A stretch of 64,000 nucleotides of DNA from Andrena cerasifolii (Eukaryota; Arthropoda; Insecta; Hymenoptera; Andrenidae), in NCBI RefSeq assembly GCF_050908995.1, contig NC_135129.1:496001-560000 (forward strand), written 5' to 3'. The translations under genes were made by a program, and so were the position numbers. The notes beneath the pieces were generated by a model. It did not search any database, was not told where the DNA came from, and saw nothing but the letters and a program-made list of their open reading frames with translations. This document shows positions 20,603 through 29,534 of this stretch, piece by piece; within the stretch, counting starts at the first letter, position 1, and every line of letters starts with the position of its first letter.

Positions 20603-21037
20603 TTATGTGCTCTCCACCGCCCCAAGGAAATTCTGGACAAGTTCAACCGTCTCGCATGATTCTCCTTCGCATTGTTGCTGCGGGATAGGATTCAGTGCTT
20701 GCGATATCTTTTGAACGCTGTTTTGCAACATCAGCATATCTCTCTGAAACGCGACCAGCTTCATCTCTAATTCTTCCTGCTGCTCTCTCAAAAGTTTAAT
20801 GCTCTTTTCCACATATAGTTTATTAACGGCATCTGTGTCGGCCACCGGCTGAGCTATGCGTCGTATCTTGCGCGATTTTGCATCAAAGTCGGCACCGGTC
20901 ACGCAAAGAGCGTTATCACGCATATAATTTCGAAGCATGCCGCTCCATTTGTAATAGTCCATTGTAGCTGCTCCACTCTTCTCGAGCGATACCCCAAATT
21001 TGTTGATCGGCATCTCGACGCATACAGTGCACATCAT
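20603..21037 (-). CDS. Fibre-like conserved Polinton protein
   Basis: A 144-residue protein; translation may start at the internal ATG near 21,013. The segment ALCVTGADFDAKSRKIRRIA followed by DTDAVNKLYVEKS resembles the repeats at the base of phage tail fibres and other trimeric fibres. The next 50 residues are a heptad-like coiled coil, and the end is acidic. I recall similar proteins in insect Polintons next to the integrase, function not established. The position in the leftward cluster with ATPase and DUF8207-like protein suggests a virion role. Intact. Confidence 0.7.
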   Translation of the reverse strand: MMCTVCVEMPINKFGVSLEKSGAATMDYYKWSGMLRNYMRDNALCVTGADFDAKSRKIRRIAQPVADTDAVNKLYVEKSIKLLREQQEELEMKLVAFQRDMLMLQNSVQKISQALNPIPQQQCEGESCETVELVQNFLGAVEST

Positions 21038-21048
21038 CGGCGTGCGGT

Positions 21049-22173
21049 TTAATTTATAATGAGGCCTGCCTCGCGGAGTTCCTCGATAATCGATAGAATT
21101 TCGTTGTCGTGCGAGTTGTTACCCGCCTGACGTGACGCTTCCAGCAAACGCAATCGATCCACCAGCTCGTTGGGATCATCCCAGTGCACATAATCGATCT
21201 TGTTATCGTTTACCACCATGACTCGCGGTGTCCTTAGACCTTTCCCCGCTTTACTGGTCAATACACGGGGTAGTAGTGGCGCAATTACATGTTTGTACTT
21301 GTATCCCTTGTTACCCAATATGGGGTTTTGTGCGCTATGGCCACGTCTGTGAGCATTCGTCATCAGCAGTATACTTTTGTATTTTTGTTTATCAGCATCT
21401 ATGTATATAGCATCATCGGGAATTCTCTTGAAAATCAGTTCGTACAGACCGGGCGTTCCTCCATATCTTACACCGTCTATGATTATATTATCATCCTTGT
21501 CCATATCGAAAGCCTTATCCCCCAGCATCATTCCACTACCACCACAGTATACACCGTACACATAATCTATGGTCGTATCCCTATCACCACTTAGGTTTGC
21601 GCTCATGTATTTTTGTCCCAGCGGACCGAAATGGTTGCGAAACGTTTCTTGCCCCTCGGATGTTTGGAGTTGCTCTCTAATAGATGCTGCAAGCGACTCA
21701 TCGGCAGAAGTTTCATACACGTCTTCGTCATCATTGGTTGTGAGCGACTGTACATCTGGAAATGTATTTATTGACGCAGGAGGAACCGTGGAATCGTTTC
21801 ATGCGACATTCAACCGTTTCCGCTTCGATTGAACTGGTGTGGAGGTTACGAGCGAATTTTCCAATGACATGTATGACTGTTTACTATTTCTTTTACGCGA
21901 TGCGTTCCATTTCGGCCGGATTTTTGTTTTAGGCGTTAATGTTTCAATGCTCATACTCGTCGCAGGTGATATGTCAGCTTCTGTCTCAGCAGTATTTTCC
22001 ACAATATGTTTTAAGGGCTCGGTAATAGGTTTAAAGTATCTTTCCAGCGCGATATCTTTATCCATCTTGTCAGTCTTCAAAGACTGATGTTTCCTGCGAA
22101 TGGATTCGCTGGTTTTTGCAATTTCCATCGCTATTCTCTCGCGATCCTTAATCTCCTGACTACTAATCATCAT
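21049..22173 (-). pseudogene. DUF8207-like conserved Polinton protein, one premature stop
   Basis: One reading frame runs from the ATG at 22,173 to the stop at 21,049, interrupted only by a TGA at 21,799-21,801. The N-terminal 120 residues are charged and helical (ERIAMEIAKTSESIRRKH). The C-terminal 220 residues contain the domain I know from many insect Polinton proteins: GPLGQKYM, DYVYGVY, a DGVRYGGTPGLYELIF core and NAHRR, ending EELREAGLIIN. Its molecular function is unknown; a virion or terminal-protein role has been guessed for such ORFs but I have no evidence. It sits between the fibre-like and ATPase genes on the same strand. Confidence 0.8.
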
Positions 22174-22224
22174 TGTATCGCAGACGTTGCTTTCCCACCG
22201 ACGTGTTGACGACGATTGAGCATC

Positions 22225-22919
22225 TCACGGTACCGCAAACTCGTTAAATCCCTTTCTATAACGTCCATTGGACATCGCGCTATCTTTATCTATCACCATG
22301 AAACCATACTCCAGCTGCCAACAATTATGACACAAAGCACAGAAATCCTCGTAAGACATATCAGTGTTTACATGATCGTTGTACACATGTTTCAAGTTGG
22401 TACCATCCTGCTTAAACAGTATCAACAGATCGCATTGTCGCGTATAAGATGTTTGGGAATCTTTGCATACGTCTGACAGAGATAGAAGCAGTCGACGTTC
22501 GAGTGGCGTCCCATTGCAAAGTATTCCCTTATCGTATCTTGCTTGTCGCATGCCACGTCATCAAAGATAAAAATGGAATTCGGAAGCGATTCGCTCGGTG
22601 GGATGACGTCACTATTATTTGAAAATGTAAAGTAGCCAATTTCATCTATCGCAGTCAATAAATTCTCCAAATACTTATATTTTGGCTGTTGCAACGACTT
22701 GGAATACACGTACACGTTCTCGAAGCACACGCCGTGAGGACTTTCTAAAAAGCTGACCAGCACGTTGGTCTTTCCATAATTTGATGGGCCACTAATGAGG
22801 CAGCGTATAGTGTTTGGTAGCATGCTACCGTGTCTGCATCTCGTTTTCGGAGACATCATTTGCGATTTATCGTCAAAATTAGTCACGCGTATCGCCACAG
22901 GTTGTCGCACGAATCGCAT
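22225..22919 (-). pseudogene. FtsK/HerA-type genome-packaging ATPase (frameshifted)
   Basis: The motor that would pump viral DNA into capsids. The N-terminal part (22,422-22,919) has Walker A GPSNYGKT at residues 44-51 and Walker B IFIFDD at residues 116-121. The family then continues in another frame from about 22,445 down to 22,225, ending in a region rich in Tyr and Asp. A one-base shift near 22,425-22,440 breaks the gene. The combined length of about 230 residues is normal for the A32/Polinton family. It begins the leftward virion cluster and is divergent from the small gene at 23,017. Confidence 0.88.
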
Positions 22920-23016
22920 CCTCTCCGTGAACTGCGAAAAATGATTTTGATACGTCGAAGCTGCGGTGCGCTCTATTTATAGGCTCGCGCCGAAGCAAAA
23001 CAGCTCATTATTCAAA

Positions 23017-23283
23017 ATGCTTCTGATCCTGTCGGATAATTGTGATATTCGAGACCTAACCGCTGAGCAGTTGAAATATATACCAAAGATTATTCTACTG
23101 CGAGAGTTTGGCAGACACATCGATCAGTTGTGGGACAGACTCCCCGAGCATATAAAAGCCGATTCTGAGGTTCAGCAGTATCGTCGGTGCTTGGAACATT
23201 ATAATCGCCCTTGGCAGCGAACGCATATCGACGGTCCAGCACCATTGATTAAAAACTGCAGCGAATGTCGCCGAAGAGAGTAA
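23017..23283 (+). CDS. Small conserved Polinton protein upstream of the PLA2 gene
   Basis: An 88-residue protein starting at the ATG at 23,017 (longer reads begin with a non-ATG codon). It contains DQLWDRLPEHIKAD, then RRCLEHYNRPWQRTHIDGPAP and a Cys-containing end (NCSECRRRE) that might bind metal. I recall this small ORF in other insect Polintons, always before the PLA2-domain gene; no function is known. Its end overlaps the next start by 19 bases in another frame, indicating tight packing. Confidence 0.65.
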   Translation: MLLILSDNCDIRDLTAEQLKYIPKIILLREFGRHIDQLWDRLPEHIKADSEVQQYRRCLEHYNRPWQRTHIDGPAPLIKNCSECRRRE

Positions 23284-23981
23284 AGAAAGGTTGTGGTCTG
23301 TTAAATCGGGCGATAAATGCGTTACCTGTCGAATTACATATTCCGGGATATCAGTTTTGTGGTCCAGGAACTCATCTGGCAAAACGATTGGCTAGAAGCG
23401 ATCGAGGCATCAATCCGTTGGACGCAGCGTGTCGCGAACACGATATTGCATATTCGCGTAGCAACGACCTCGGTGAGAGGCACACGGCACATAAGGTTCT
23501 CGCTGACAAAACCCGAAAAGGCATCGTTGCGCGAGACTCGACTCTGGGTGAAAGAGGTGCTGCTACAGCTGTTTGGGCAGCTATGAAAGCTAAGACGAAA
23601 ATCGGAATGGGGATGAAAATAAAAACCCGCAAAAGAACTGTAAGGAGAGTATCGCAAAAGCGGATTCTTCTGGTGGCAAAACGAGGTGGCATATTACCAC
23701 TTCTCCCGCTGCTAGGTGTTCTCGGATCATTAGCCGGTGGAGCAGCGGGGATCGCCAAGGCGGTAAACGATAATAAGGAGGCGCAACATCAGCTGCAGGA
23801 AATGCAGCGTCATAATCGCACCATGGAAGGTCGCGGACTTTATCTCGCACCATACAAGCGCGGACAGGGAATATCGAAACAAAAAAAAAACGCCGAAAAG
23901 ACAATAAAAATGCCCGAGGGCGTAACTACAGATGCGCAATTGGGGGAGTTGGAAAACGTATGCGTATTCCATTTTTTATAG
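23265..23981 (+). CDS. PLA2-domain minor virion protein
   Basis: Virion protein with a parvovirus-VP1-like phospholipase A2 module near the N terminus. The calcium loop YQFCGPGT is at residues 29-36 and the catalytic HD pair at 59-60 in REHDIAY. PLA2 domains in virions act on endosomal membranes; that is established for parvoviruses, and adintoviruses were noted to carry the domain. A basic region follows, then a hydrophobic Gly/Ala/Leu segment at about 141-165 and a GRGLYLAPYKRG motif. The last 25 codons appear to belong to the start of the protease reading, from which a one-base shift near 23,955 separates them. The start ATG at 23,265 overlaps the upstream gene. Confidence 0.82.
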   Translation: MSPKRVKKGCGLLNRAINALPVELHIPGYQFCGPGTHLAKRLARSDRGINPLDAACREHDIAYSRSNDLGERHTAHKVLADKTRKGIVARDSTLGERGAATAVWAAMKAKTKIGMGMKIKTRKRTVRRVSQKRILLVAKRGGILPLLPLLGVLGSLAGGAAGIAKAVNDNKEAQHQLQEMQRHNRTMEGRGLYLAPYKRGQGISKQKKNAEKTIKMPEGVTTDAQLGELENVCVFHFL

Positions 23982-24283
23982 GTGTTTTTATGCGCAATGC
24001 ACTACCTGTTGGAGGAGTACGTCGAAACGAGAGCGGTATCGTGAATTTGGATAATGTCGAGGGACCGCGGACTCATTGGGTGGCTTATGCGAAGAGGAGG
24101 CGTCGAGCTGTATACTTCGACAGCTTTGGCAATCTTCGACCGCCTAAGGCATTGGTACAATATCTGGATAAAGATGTGAAAATCGAATACAATCACGCGC
24201 CTTATCAGGAGTACAATCAGAGCAATTGTGGTCAACTATGTCTACGCTTTCTACAAACGATTGCCCGCAAATTTAAGGACTGA
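23960..24283 (+). pseudogene. Adenain-like cysteine protease (maturation protease), shifted at the N terminus
   Basis: The capsid-maturation protease. His39 in THWVAY, Asp54 in FDSFG and Cys90 in NCGQLC form the adenain-type catalytic set in the expected order and spacing, and the protein ends soon after, as in Polinton homologues. The family N terminus appears in the preceding frame (about 23,910-23,955, TTDAQL...), so a one-base change near 23,955 probably separates the first 16 or so residues. The catalytic part itself is intact, 108 codons. It sits between the PLA2 and penton genes in the rightward virion cluster. Confidence 0.82.
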
Positions 24284-24331
24284 CTTCTCACCACTTTGAT
24301 TCAGTACGAGTCCAGTCGTACAGCTTGGAAT

Positions 24332-25102
24332 ATGTCGTTAACATTCACTCTAACCGGCAAGAGTAGCACCCTCGCGGTGAGCTACTTTCCACCCATAGAT
24401 TTGAGCGACGATGATTACGAGCTTGGCCTAACAACCCTTGAAACTTACCATACAATACCCCACATCGACTCGAGCAACGATAAATTCTACTTCACCACAA
24501 ACTATGAGACCAACAGCAGCGTCGACACCAGCCATGAATACATTACGATTCCCCACGGTTCATACGAATTAGACGCCATTGCCAAGTATTTGAAACAACG
24601 ATTACTCGAGCGGTATCCTCAAAAACTCGATGGCACCGATGCCAACGATGGCAGCGACAACGATGAGTATCCTATAGTGTTGCGCCCCAACAACAACACC
24701 ATGAAAAGTGAGCTGTACTGCTCGTTCATTGTAGACTTTACGAAGCCCAATAACATTGGATCGTTACTGGGATTCTCGATGAATCGCGTATTAGAACCGG
24801 GACAGTGGCACGAATCGGACGATCCGATTAATATCATGAATGTGAACATTATTCGCGTAGAATGTAGCGTGACCGCTGGCGCGTACAGCAATGGGAAGCG
24901 CGTACATACGATACATGAATTTTCTCCCAGAGTACCGCCGGGATATAAGATATCGGAAACGCCCGCGCAGATCATTTACCTTCCAATCACCGCACAGGTC
25001 ATTTCAGATCTAACGATACGCGTTGTGGATCAAGACGGACGGTTGCTTGATTTTCAAGGTGAAGAGATTACCATCAGACTGCACGTACGACGACGTCGAT
25101 GA
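24332..25102 (+). CDS. Penton-like minor capsid protein
   Basis: A 256-residue protein from the ATG at 24,332, matching the single-jelly-roll penton family of insect Polintons: SYFPPIDLSDDDYELGL near the N terminus, IPHGSYELDAI, NNTMKSE, NNIGSLLGF, the HESDDPINIMNVNIIRVEC strand region and a RVVDQDGRLLDF end. It would form the fivefold vertices. Residues 105-120 hold a small Asp/Asn-rich expansion. The last four bases overlap the next gene in an ATGA arrangement. No stop or frameshift is visible. Confidence 0.85.
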   Translation: MSLTFTLTGKSSTLAVSYFPPIDLSDDDYELGLTTLETYHTIPHIDSSNDKFYFTTNYETNSSVDTSHEYITIPHGSYELDAIAKYLKQRLLERYPQKLDGTDANDGSDNDEYPIVLRPNNNTMKSELYCSFIVDFTKPNNIGSLLGFSMNRVLEPGQWHESDDPINIMNVNIIRVECSVTAGAYSNGKRVHTIHEFSPRVPPGYKISETPAQIIYLPITAQVISDLTIRVVDQDGRLLDFQGEEITIRLHVRRRR

Positions 25103-25347
25103 TAATACATGTGGTGCGGTCGAATGAGATGCTTGTGTTGAACGACTCCAGAAACACGTTTCTTCCAAACGAAATTGTTTGCAGCAACAACAACAACAAC
25201 AACAACAACAACAACTGCAACAACAACAACAACTGCAACAACAACAACAACTGCAACTGCAACAGCTCTGATTACGCTAAAAAGAAGAGGTTCAGTGCTG
25301 CGAACATTGCATTTTTGAAATCGCTGGGATTCATTGTACGCAATTAA
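25099..25347 (+). CDS. Small Asn-rich protein between the penton and hexon genes
   Basis: An 82-residue ORF starting in an ATGA overlap with the penton stop. The C terminus (KKKRFSAANIAFLKSLGF) resembles a short conserved basic element found at this position in related elements. The middle is an (AAC)n microsatellite at about 25,183-25,262 that adds a run of Asn with occasional Cys. The minus-strand Leu/Gln reading of the repeat is not a gene. Function unknown. Confidence 0.6.
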   Translation: MIIHVVRSNEMLVLNDSRNTFLPNEIVCSNNNNNNNNNNCNNNNNCNNNNNCNCNSSDYAKKKRFSAANIAFLKSLGFIVRN

Positions 25348-25355
25348 GTTGAAAA

Positions 25356-26567
25356 ATGACTGTCATTCTAAGCATTGGCGCGAAGCCGACGTTTGATGAT
25401 CGCATCGTCAAGCTTGAGACTCACACATACAACCCTTACGTCAACACGACGTTTGGATACAGCGATGAGATAAGAATACCTATACAGCAACAGGATTTAT
25501 ACACATTACCGTGTGAAAGTTTCCTCTACCTGGAGGGGAAATTGACGATAAATAAGCCGAATGATGTATCATCGGTGATGTTGGGAAATAATTGCATGGC
25601 ATTCATATTTGATGAGATTCGATATGAACTGAATGGTGTGGAGATTGATCGCAACAGAAACGTTGGAATAACTAGCACGCTTAAAAACTATGTATCGATG
25701 ACATCTGATGAAGACAAAAATATGGAGAATGCGGGATGGGGCTTGAAACGGCACGATGAGCTAATAGTGAAAAATCATTTCAATTTTTGCATCCCGCTCA
25801 AATATTTGTTGGGATTTTGCGAGGACTACAAACGCATGGTTATTAATGCGCGTCACGAATTGATTTTAATACGATCGCGCAACGATAACAATTCTCTAAT
25901 AGGATCGCCGACGTTGGAACCACAAATTGAATTACTTAAAGTGCAATGACGGATACCTCACGTGACGCTGAACGACGTTAATAAGCTGTCGTTGCTGCAT
26001 GCTTTGGAAAGTGGACAAAACCTGAGCATTAGTTTTCGCTCGTGGGATCTGTACGAGTATCCTCTCTTACAGAGCACGACCAAGCATTCGTGGGCCGTGA
26101 AGGCAGCTGCACAGTTGGAGAAGCCGCGATACATTATCTTTGCTCTACAGACTGCTCGAAAGAATGTGATGACTGAAGATGTTACTCGATTTGACCACTG
26201 CAAATTGACCAATGTAAAACTTTTTCTCAACTCGGAATTTTACCCGTACGATGACATGAACTTGGACTTTGACAAGAATAGGCACGCCATCTTATTTAAC
26301 ATGTATACGCATTTTCGTAAATCGTATTACGGACATAGTTGCAACGAGGCATTATTCACCGTAGCCCAATTTTTGCAATTTGGTCCCCTCGTGGTGATTG
26401 ATTGCTCGCGACAAAATGAGTCGATCAAGAATAGCACCGTGGACGTGCGCATAGAATTTGATTGTAAAGAAAACGTACCTGCAAATACTACGGCCTACTG
26501 TTTGATTCTGCACGATCGGGTGGTTGAATACAATCCGCTGACAAATGTGGTGCGCAAAATCAATTAA
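25356..26567 (+). pseudogene. Hexon-like major capsid protein, one stop
   Basis: The double-jelly-roll major capsid protein. The frame runs from the ATG at 25,356 to the TAA at 26,567, interrupted by a TGA at 25,947-25,949, about the midpoint. Family signatures are EIRIPIQQQDLYTLP near residue 37, FIFDEIRYELNGVEID near residue 87, FCIPLKYLLGFCEDYKR, then RSWDLYEYP and FLNSEFYPYDDMNLDF in the second half. The total of about 403 codons is within the range for insect Polintons. The last 76 codons are duplicated at 30,289-30,519. Confidence 0.9.
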
Positions 26568-26704
26568 ATTACTGCGCTACTTGCCCGCCCTCTCCTGTAC
26601 CAAATTCGTACAAAATTTCATCGTGAAAATTGAGATGCTTTACGAGAAAGACTGCATTCTCCAGTCTGTCTTGGAAGCGAACGGACCTCTAAATTGTATC
26701 GATA
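26568..26704 (+). other. Spacer between the hexon and 175-residue genes
   Basis: A short spacer. A 60-codon frame across it (from 26,545) is preserved in the duplicate at 30,497-30,679 but looks like a shadow of the conserved DNA. Confidence 0.4.
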
Positions 26705-27232
26705 ATGGTCGTACCAACATTCGTTGACCTGCAAGGGTTCATCGTCGATGGAAGATTTGTCGCGAAGGAAGTGGCTATCCTACGAAAGGGAACAATTCTC
26801 TCGCACTATATTTTTGGGAGTTCGATGCCACAATATCTTCTTGCAAAATCCGACAAATCGAGCATCCGGTGGTTGGTGGCAAAACATCATGGACTACGTT
26901 GGGAAGATGGTGACGTTCCGTACAGTATGGCTAAACAGCTAATTATGAAAGCTGTAGCCGATGCGATCGACGAGGAAGATGACACACCCCATGTCGTATA
27001 CGTTAAAGGGCTGCAGAAACGCGATTGGCTCGTGGATTTCCTCGATGAAAATACGAGAGCGGACGTGATCATCGAGACGCTAGACATTGACTACGAGGAT
27101 ATCAAATCCCTAAATAAGCTAAACGTAATTAATACTCTGCGATGTGGCAGACACGCAAAGCACTGTGCCATGCAAAATGTATTTAAAATATTCAACTGGT
27201 GGTCTAAACGCCAGAGGGAAATACACAAGTAA
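26705..27232 (+). CDS. Conserved 175-residue Polinton protein of unknown function
   Basis: Intact. It starts PTFVDLQGFIVDGRFVAKEV, carries HHGLRWEDGDVPYS in the middle and VVYVKGLQKRDWL, and ends with a Cys/His cluster (LRCGRHAKHCAMQNV...WW). I recall the same protein in many insect Polinton-like elements. The early acidic residue in VDLQGF and the C-terminal Cys/His cluster are compatible with a nuclease fold, but that is a guess. It is the last gene of the main rightward cluster. A duplicate at 30,657-31,184 differs at only a few residues and is also open, so selection or a recent duplication preserved it. Confidence 0.7.
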   Translation: MVVPTFVDLQGFIVDGRFVAKEVAILRKGTILSHYIFGSSMPQYLLAKSDKSSIRWLVAKHHGLRWEDGDVPYSMAKQLIMKAVADAIDEEDDTPHVVYVKGLQKRDWLVDFLDENTRADVIIETLDIDYEDIKSLNKLNVINTLRCGRHAKHCAMQNVFKIFNWWSKRQREIHK

Positions 27233-27375
27233 AATATAATCAATTTTTAATGCATAACAGTTTTTCTTCACCCTCCTCAACCTCCAACCTTCTGCATGTA
27301 CGCTAGATTAAGACGATAGTTCTAATTATTATGTAGAAGTAGTACGATTCATGATCAAAGCGATACCATACACGT

Positions 27376-27690
27376 ATGATAGACGTCCGTTCGATTCACA
27401 TTAAAAGTCGTTCAATACTCGTTGAATATTCGTTCGATATCCGTTCAAAGCCGTTCGATACCCGTTGGATATCCGTTCAAAGCCGTTCGATACCCGTTCA
27501 GTACCCGTTTGATACCCGTTCGGCACACGTTGAAAGCCGTTCAGTACCCGTTCGATTCACGTTGAAAGCCGTTCAAAACCCGTTCAATACCCGTTCGATA
27601 ACCGTCCGATACCCTTTCGATACCCGTTCGGTATACGTTGAAAGCCGTTCAAAACCGTTCAATACCCGTTCGATTCACGTTGAAAGTGGT
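27376..27690 (+). repeat. Degenerate minisatellite, GTTCGATACCC-type
   Basis: About 30 imperfect units of 10-11 bp built from CCGTTCGATA, CCGTTCAAAG and CCGTTGGATA. The counterpart in unit 2 is at about 31,310-31,545 with diverged units. The 107-codon frame through it is a repeat artefact. Confidence 0.75.
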
Positions 27691-27708
27691 GTGATCTAGT
27701 CGAATGAT

Positions 27709-27891
27709 GTGTCAAAGAAGAAGGGAAAGAAGATGCGAGTTAATAAGGAGAGGACGCTCAGTGAAGAAGAAGAAGAAGAAGATAAGTACATGGAGGAGGA
27801 TGGTCAGCGAAAATGCAGGTGGCCTGTGATGAAGATGGTGAAGAACAAAGGCATCCTACTTTGCAAAGCTGTACATTTCTCGATTTCATGA
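27709..27891 (+). CDS. Possible small charged protein, copy 1
   Basis: A frame with LSEEEEEEDKYMEEDGQRKCRWPVMKM followed by KNKGILLCKA. The counterpart at 31,553-31,888 shares this core. The N termini differ by a frameshift, and no good upstream ATG is shared. Conservation between the copies could just be recent duplication. Low confidence as a gene. Confidence 0.3.
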   Translation: MSKKKGKKMRVNKERTLSEEEEEEDKYMEEDGQRKCRWPVMKMVKNKGILLCKAVHFSIS

Positions 27892-28007
27892 TAGGAGGGG
27901 GTTTTGACATGCAAGAGCCAGGAGATGCGTCGAGACCAGTTGCATTCCAATCGAGTCGTCGCAACCTCGATATTTCTTTCTGAGTGACATTTTTCTTGCG
28001 AAAAGAA

Positions 28008-28787
28008 ATGGGATTGTGGAGAATAGCCCCCGAGTGTCGAGGCAGCGCAGAGGTATGTACTTAACAGTATTTTTTTAACATTTATTGCGTTTAACCTTTG
28101 AAATCGTGTGAGATTAAAATCAGACGTTTGTATAAATATTATATCGCGGGTTTCTATGTTCCAGAACTCGCCACTCTCGTCACCCCCCGGACCGCCATCG
28201 CCACCACCGTCACCCCCGTCGCCGAGGGTGTGGTCACCGGATTGGGGCTCGCCGCAGCCATCACCGTCGCCGTCGCCGCCACCTTCACCACCGCTGCAAG
28301 TATGTAATACTATGCATTTTTTTTTTTGCGTTTGATATTTAATATGTTTTGTATAAATATAATATCAATTTTTTGTGTGTTCTAGAATTTATATTACATG
28401 ATGAATGCGCGGGTGGTGGGGGAGGCACCGGCGCTGGCTGAGGAGAATGCGGCGGGCCCCACGAGGGTGGTTAGGCTGCGGCAGCCCTGGCTGCCGTATC
28501 GGCGGGTGGGGCCGCCGATACGGCAGCGGCGATCACCATCCCCATCGCCATCACCATCACCATCGCCATCGCCATCGCCATCGCCACCGCGGTCGCCGCG
28601 GCGAAACTTCCGAAAACCGGTCAAACCCGATTGGGCTGAAATTTTGCAAATAGCTTCATTTTGCATAAAAATAACGTTTGCGAGAAGGATTTTTGGCGAC
28701 TCGAAAATTTTTTTTTTACCATTTCAATGTCATTCTCTATCTTACCGACAGAGCGGAGAATCGGATTCAACAGTTATTCAGACCTAA
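28008..28787 (+). CDS. Three-exon Pro/Ser/Arg-rich protein, copy 1 (3' end disrupted)
   Basis: I infer three exons: 28,008-28,052 (ATG, 15 codons), 28,165-28,299 (45 codons) and 28,386-28,787. Introns of 112 and 86 bp have GTATGT donors and CAG/TAG acceptors, both phase 0. Exon 2 encodes a Pro/Ser-rich stretch with VWSPDWGSPQ. Exon 3 encodes VVGEAPALAEENAAGP, LRQPWLPYRR and an (SP)n run ending PPRSPRR. From about codon 70 of exon 3 the frame runs into an inserted foldback element, so the native C terminus is lost. The basic, SP-rich character suggests a nucleic-acid-binding or core-like protein, which is speculation. Copy 2 keeps the same structure. Confidence 0.6.
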
Positions 28788-29090
28788 CCCAGACCTAACC
28801 CAGACCTAACCCAAACTAACCCAAAACCAATACTAATACCCAGTATCAAGCTGATATCTCTTTCTAAGTTGATCTCTGTTTTATAGATTTTAGGAGATTA
28901 ATAAGGAGAATGCACTGAATAACTGTTGAATCCGATTCTCCGCTCTGTCGGTAAGATAGAGAATGACATTGAAATGGTAAAAAAAAAATTTTCGAGTCGC
29001 CAAAAATCCTTCTCGCAAACGTTATTTTTATGCAAAATGAAGCTATTTGCAAAATTTCAGCCCAATCGGGTTTGACCGGTTTTCGGAAGT
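28607..29090. mobile_element. Foldback MITE with telomere-like core
   Basis: Arms of about 175 bp (28,607-28,783 and 28,916-29,090) are near-perfect inverted repeats beginning TTCCGAAAACCGGTCAAACC. It lies inside the third exon of copy 1 of the three-exon gene and is absent from copy 2. No target duplication is evident. The same protein-like reading appears on both strands because of the palindrome. Confidence 0.8.
28779..28822. repeat. 11-bp repeats resembling a telomeric variant
   Basis: Three perfect tandem copies of CAGACCTAACC and one degenerate copy. On the other strand the unit is TTAGGTCTGGG, a known type of non-canonical hymenopteran telomere motif as I recall it. A single similar CAGACCTAACCCAG occurs at about 1517. 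Confidence 0.6.
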
Positions 29091-29094
29091 ATAG

Positions 29095-29450
29095 CCGTCG
29101 CCGCACTAGATTTATTCTATATTTTTATATTTATGTTCTTTTTTTTTTTTTTTATATTTATATTCTTTTTTTTTTATATATTTATTATTATTTAATTGTA
29201 TTTTATATTCTTCTTTTTTCTTTTTTCATATATTCTTTTTTATATTATATTCTTTTTTATATTTATATATTCTTTTTTTTTATATTATATTCTTTTTTAT
29301 ATTTATATATTCTTTTTTTTATATTTATATATTCTTTTTTATATTTATATTCTAATATTTATTATTATTATAGTATATTATTTATTATTATTATATTCTA
29401 TATTCTATATTATTATTAATATTTGTAACAATATATATATTTCTTAAACG
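29095..29450. repeat. AT-rich simple sequence
   Basis: Irregular TTTTTTATATTTATATTC-type repeats. No gene; apparent long frames are low-complexity Phe/Tyr/Ile strings. Unit 2 has related AT-rich DNA at 33,747-33,940. Confidence 0.8.
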
Positions 29451-29534
29451 TATATTATTTCTCAATTTTATTTACCCGTGTTCCTCCTCCCACGGCCTAT
29501 TTTTTAAGATTTATTGACGCTGCATAATTCTTAT

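Noticed and set aside
28405..28653. His/Arg-rich frame and the minus-strand Gly/Asp frame
   Set aside because: Out-of-frame readings of the CCATCGCCATCA repeat in the third exon of the Pro/Ser/Arg-rich gene.
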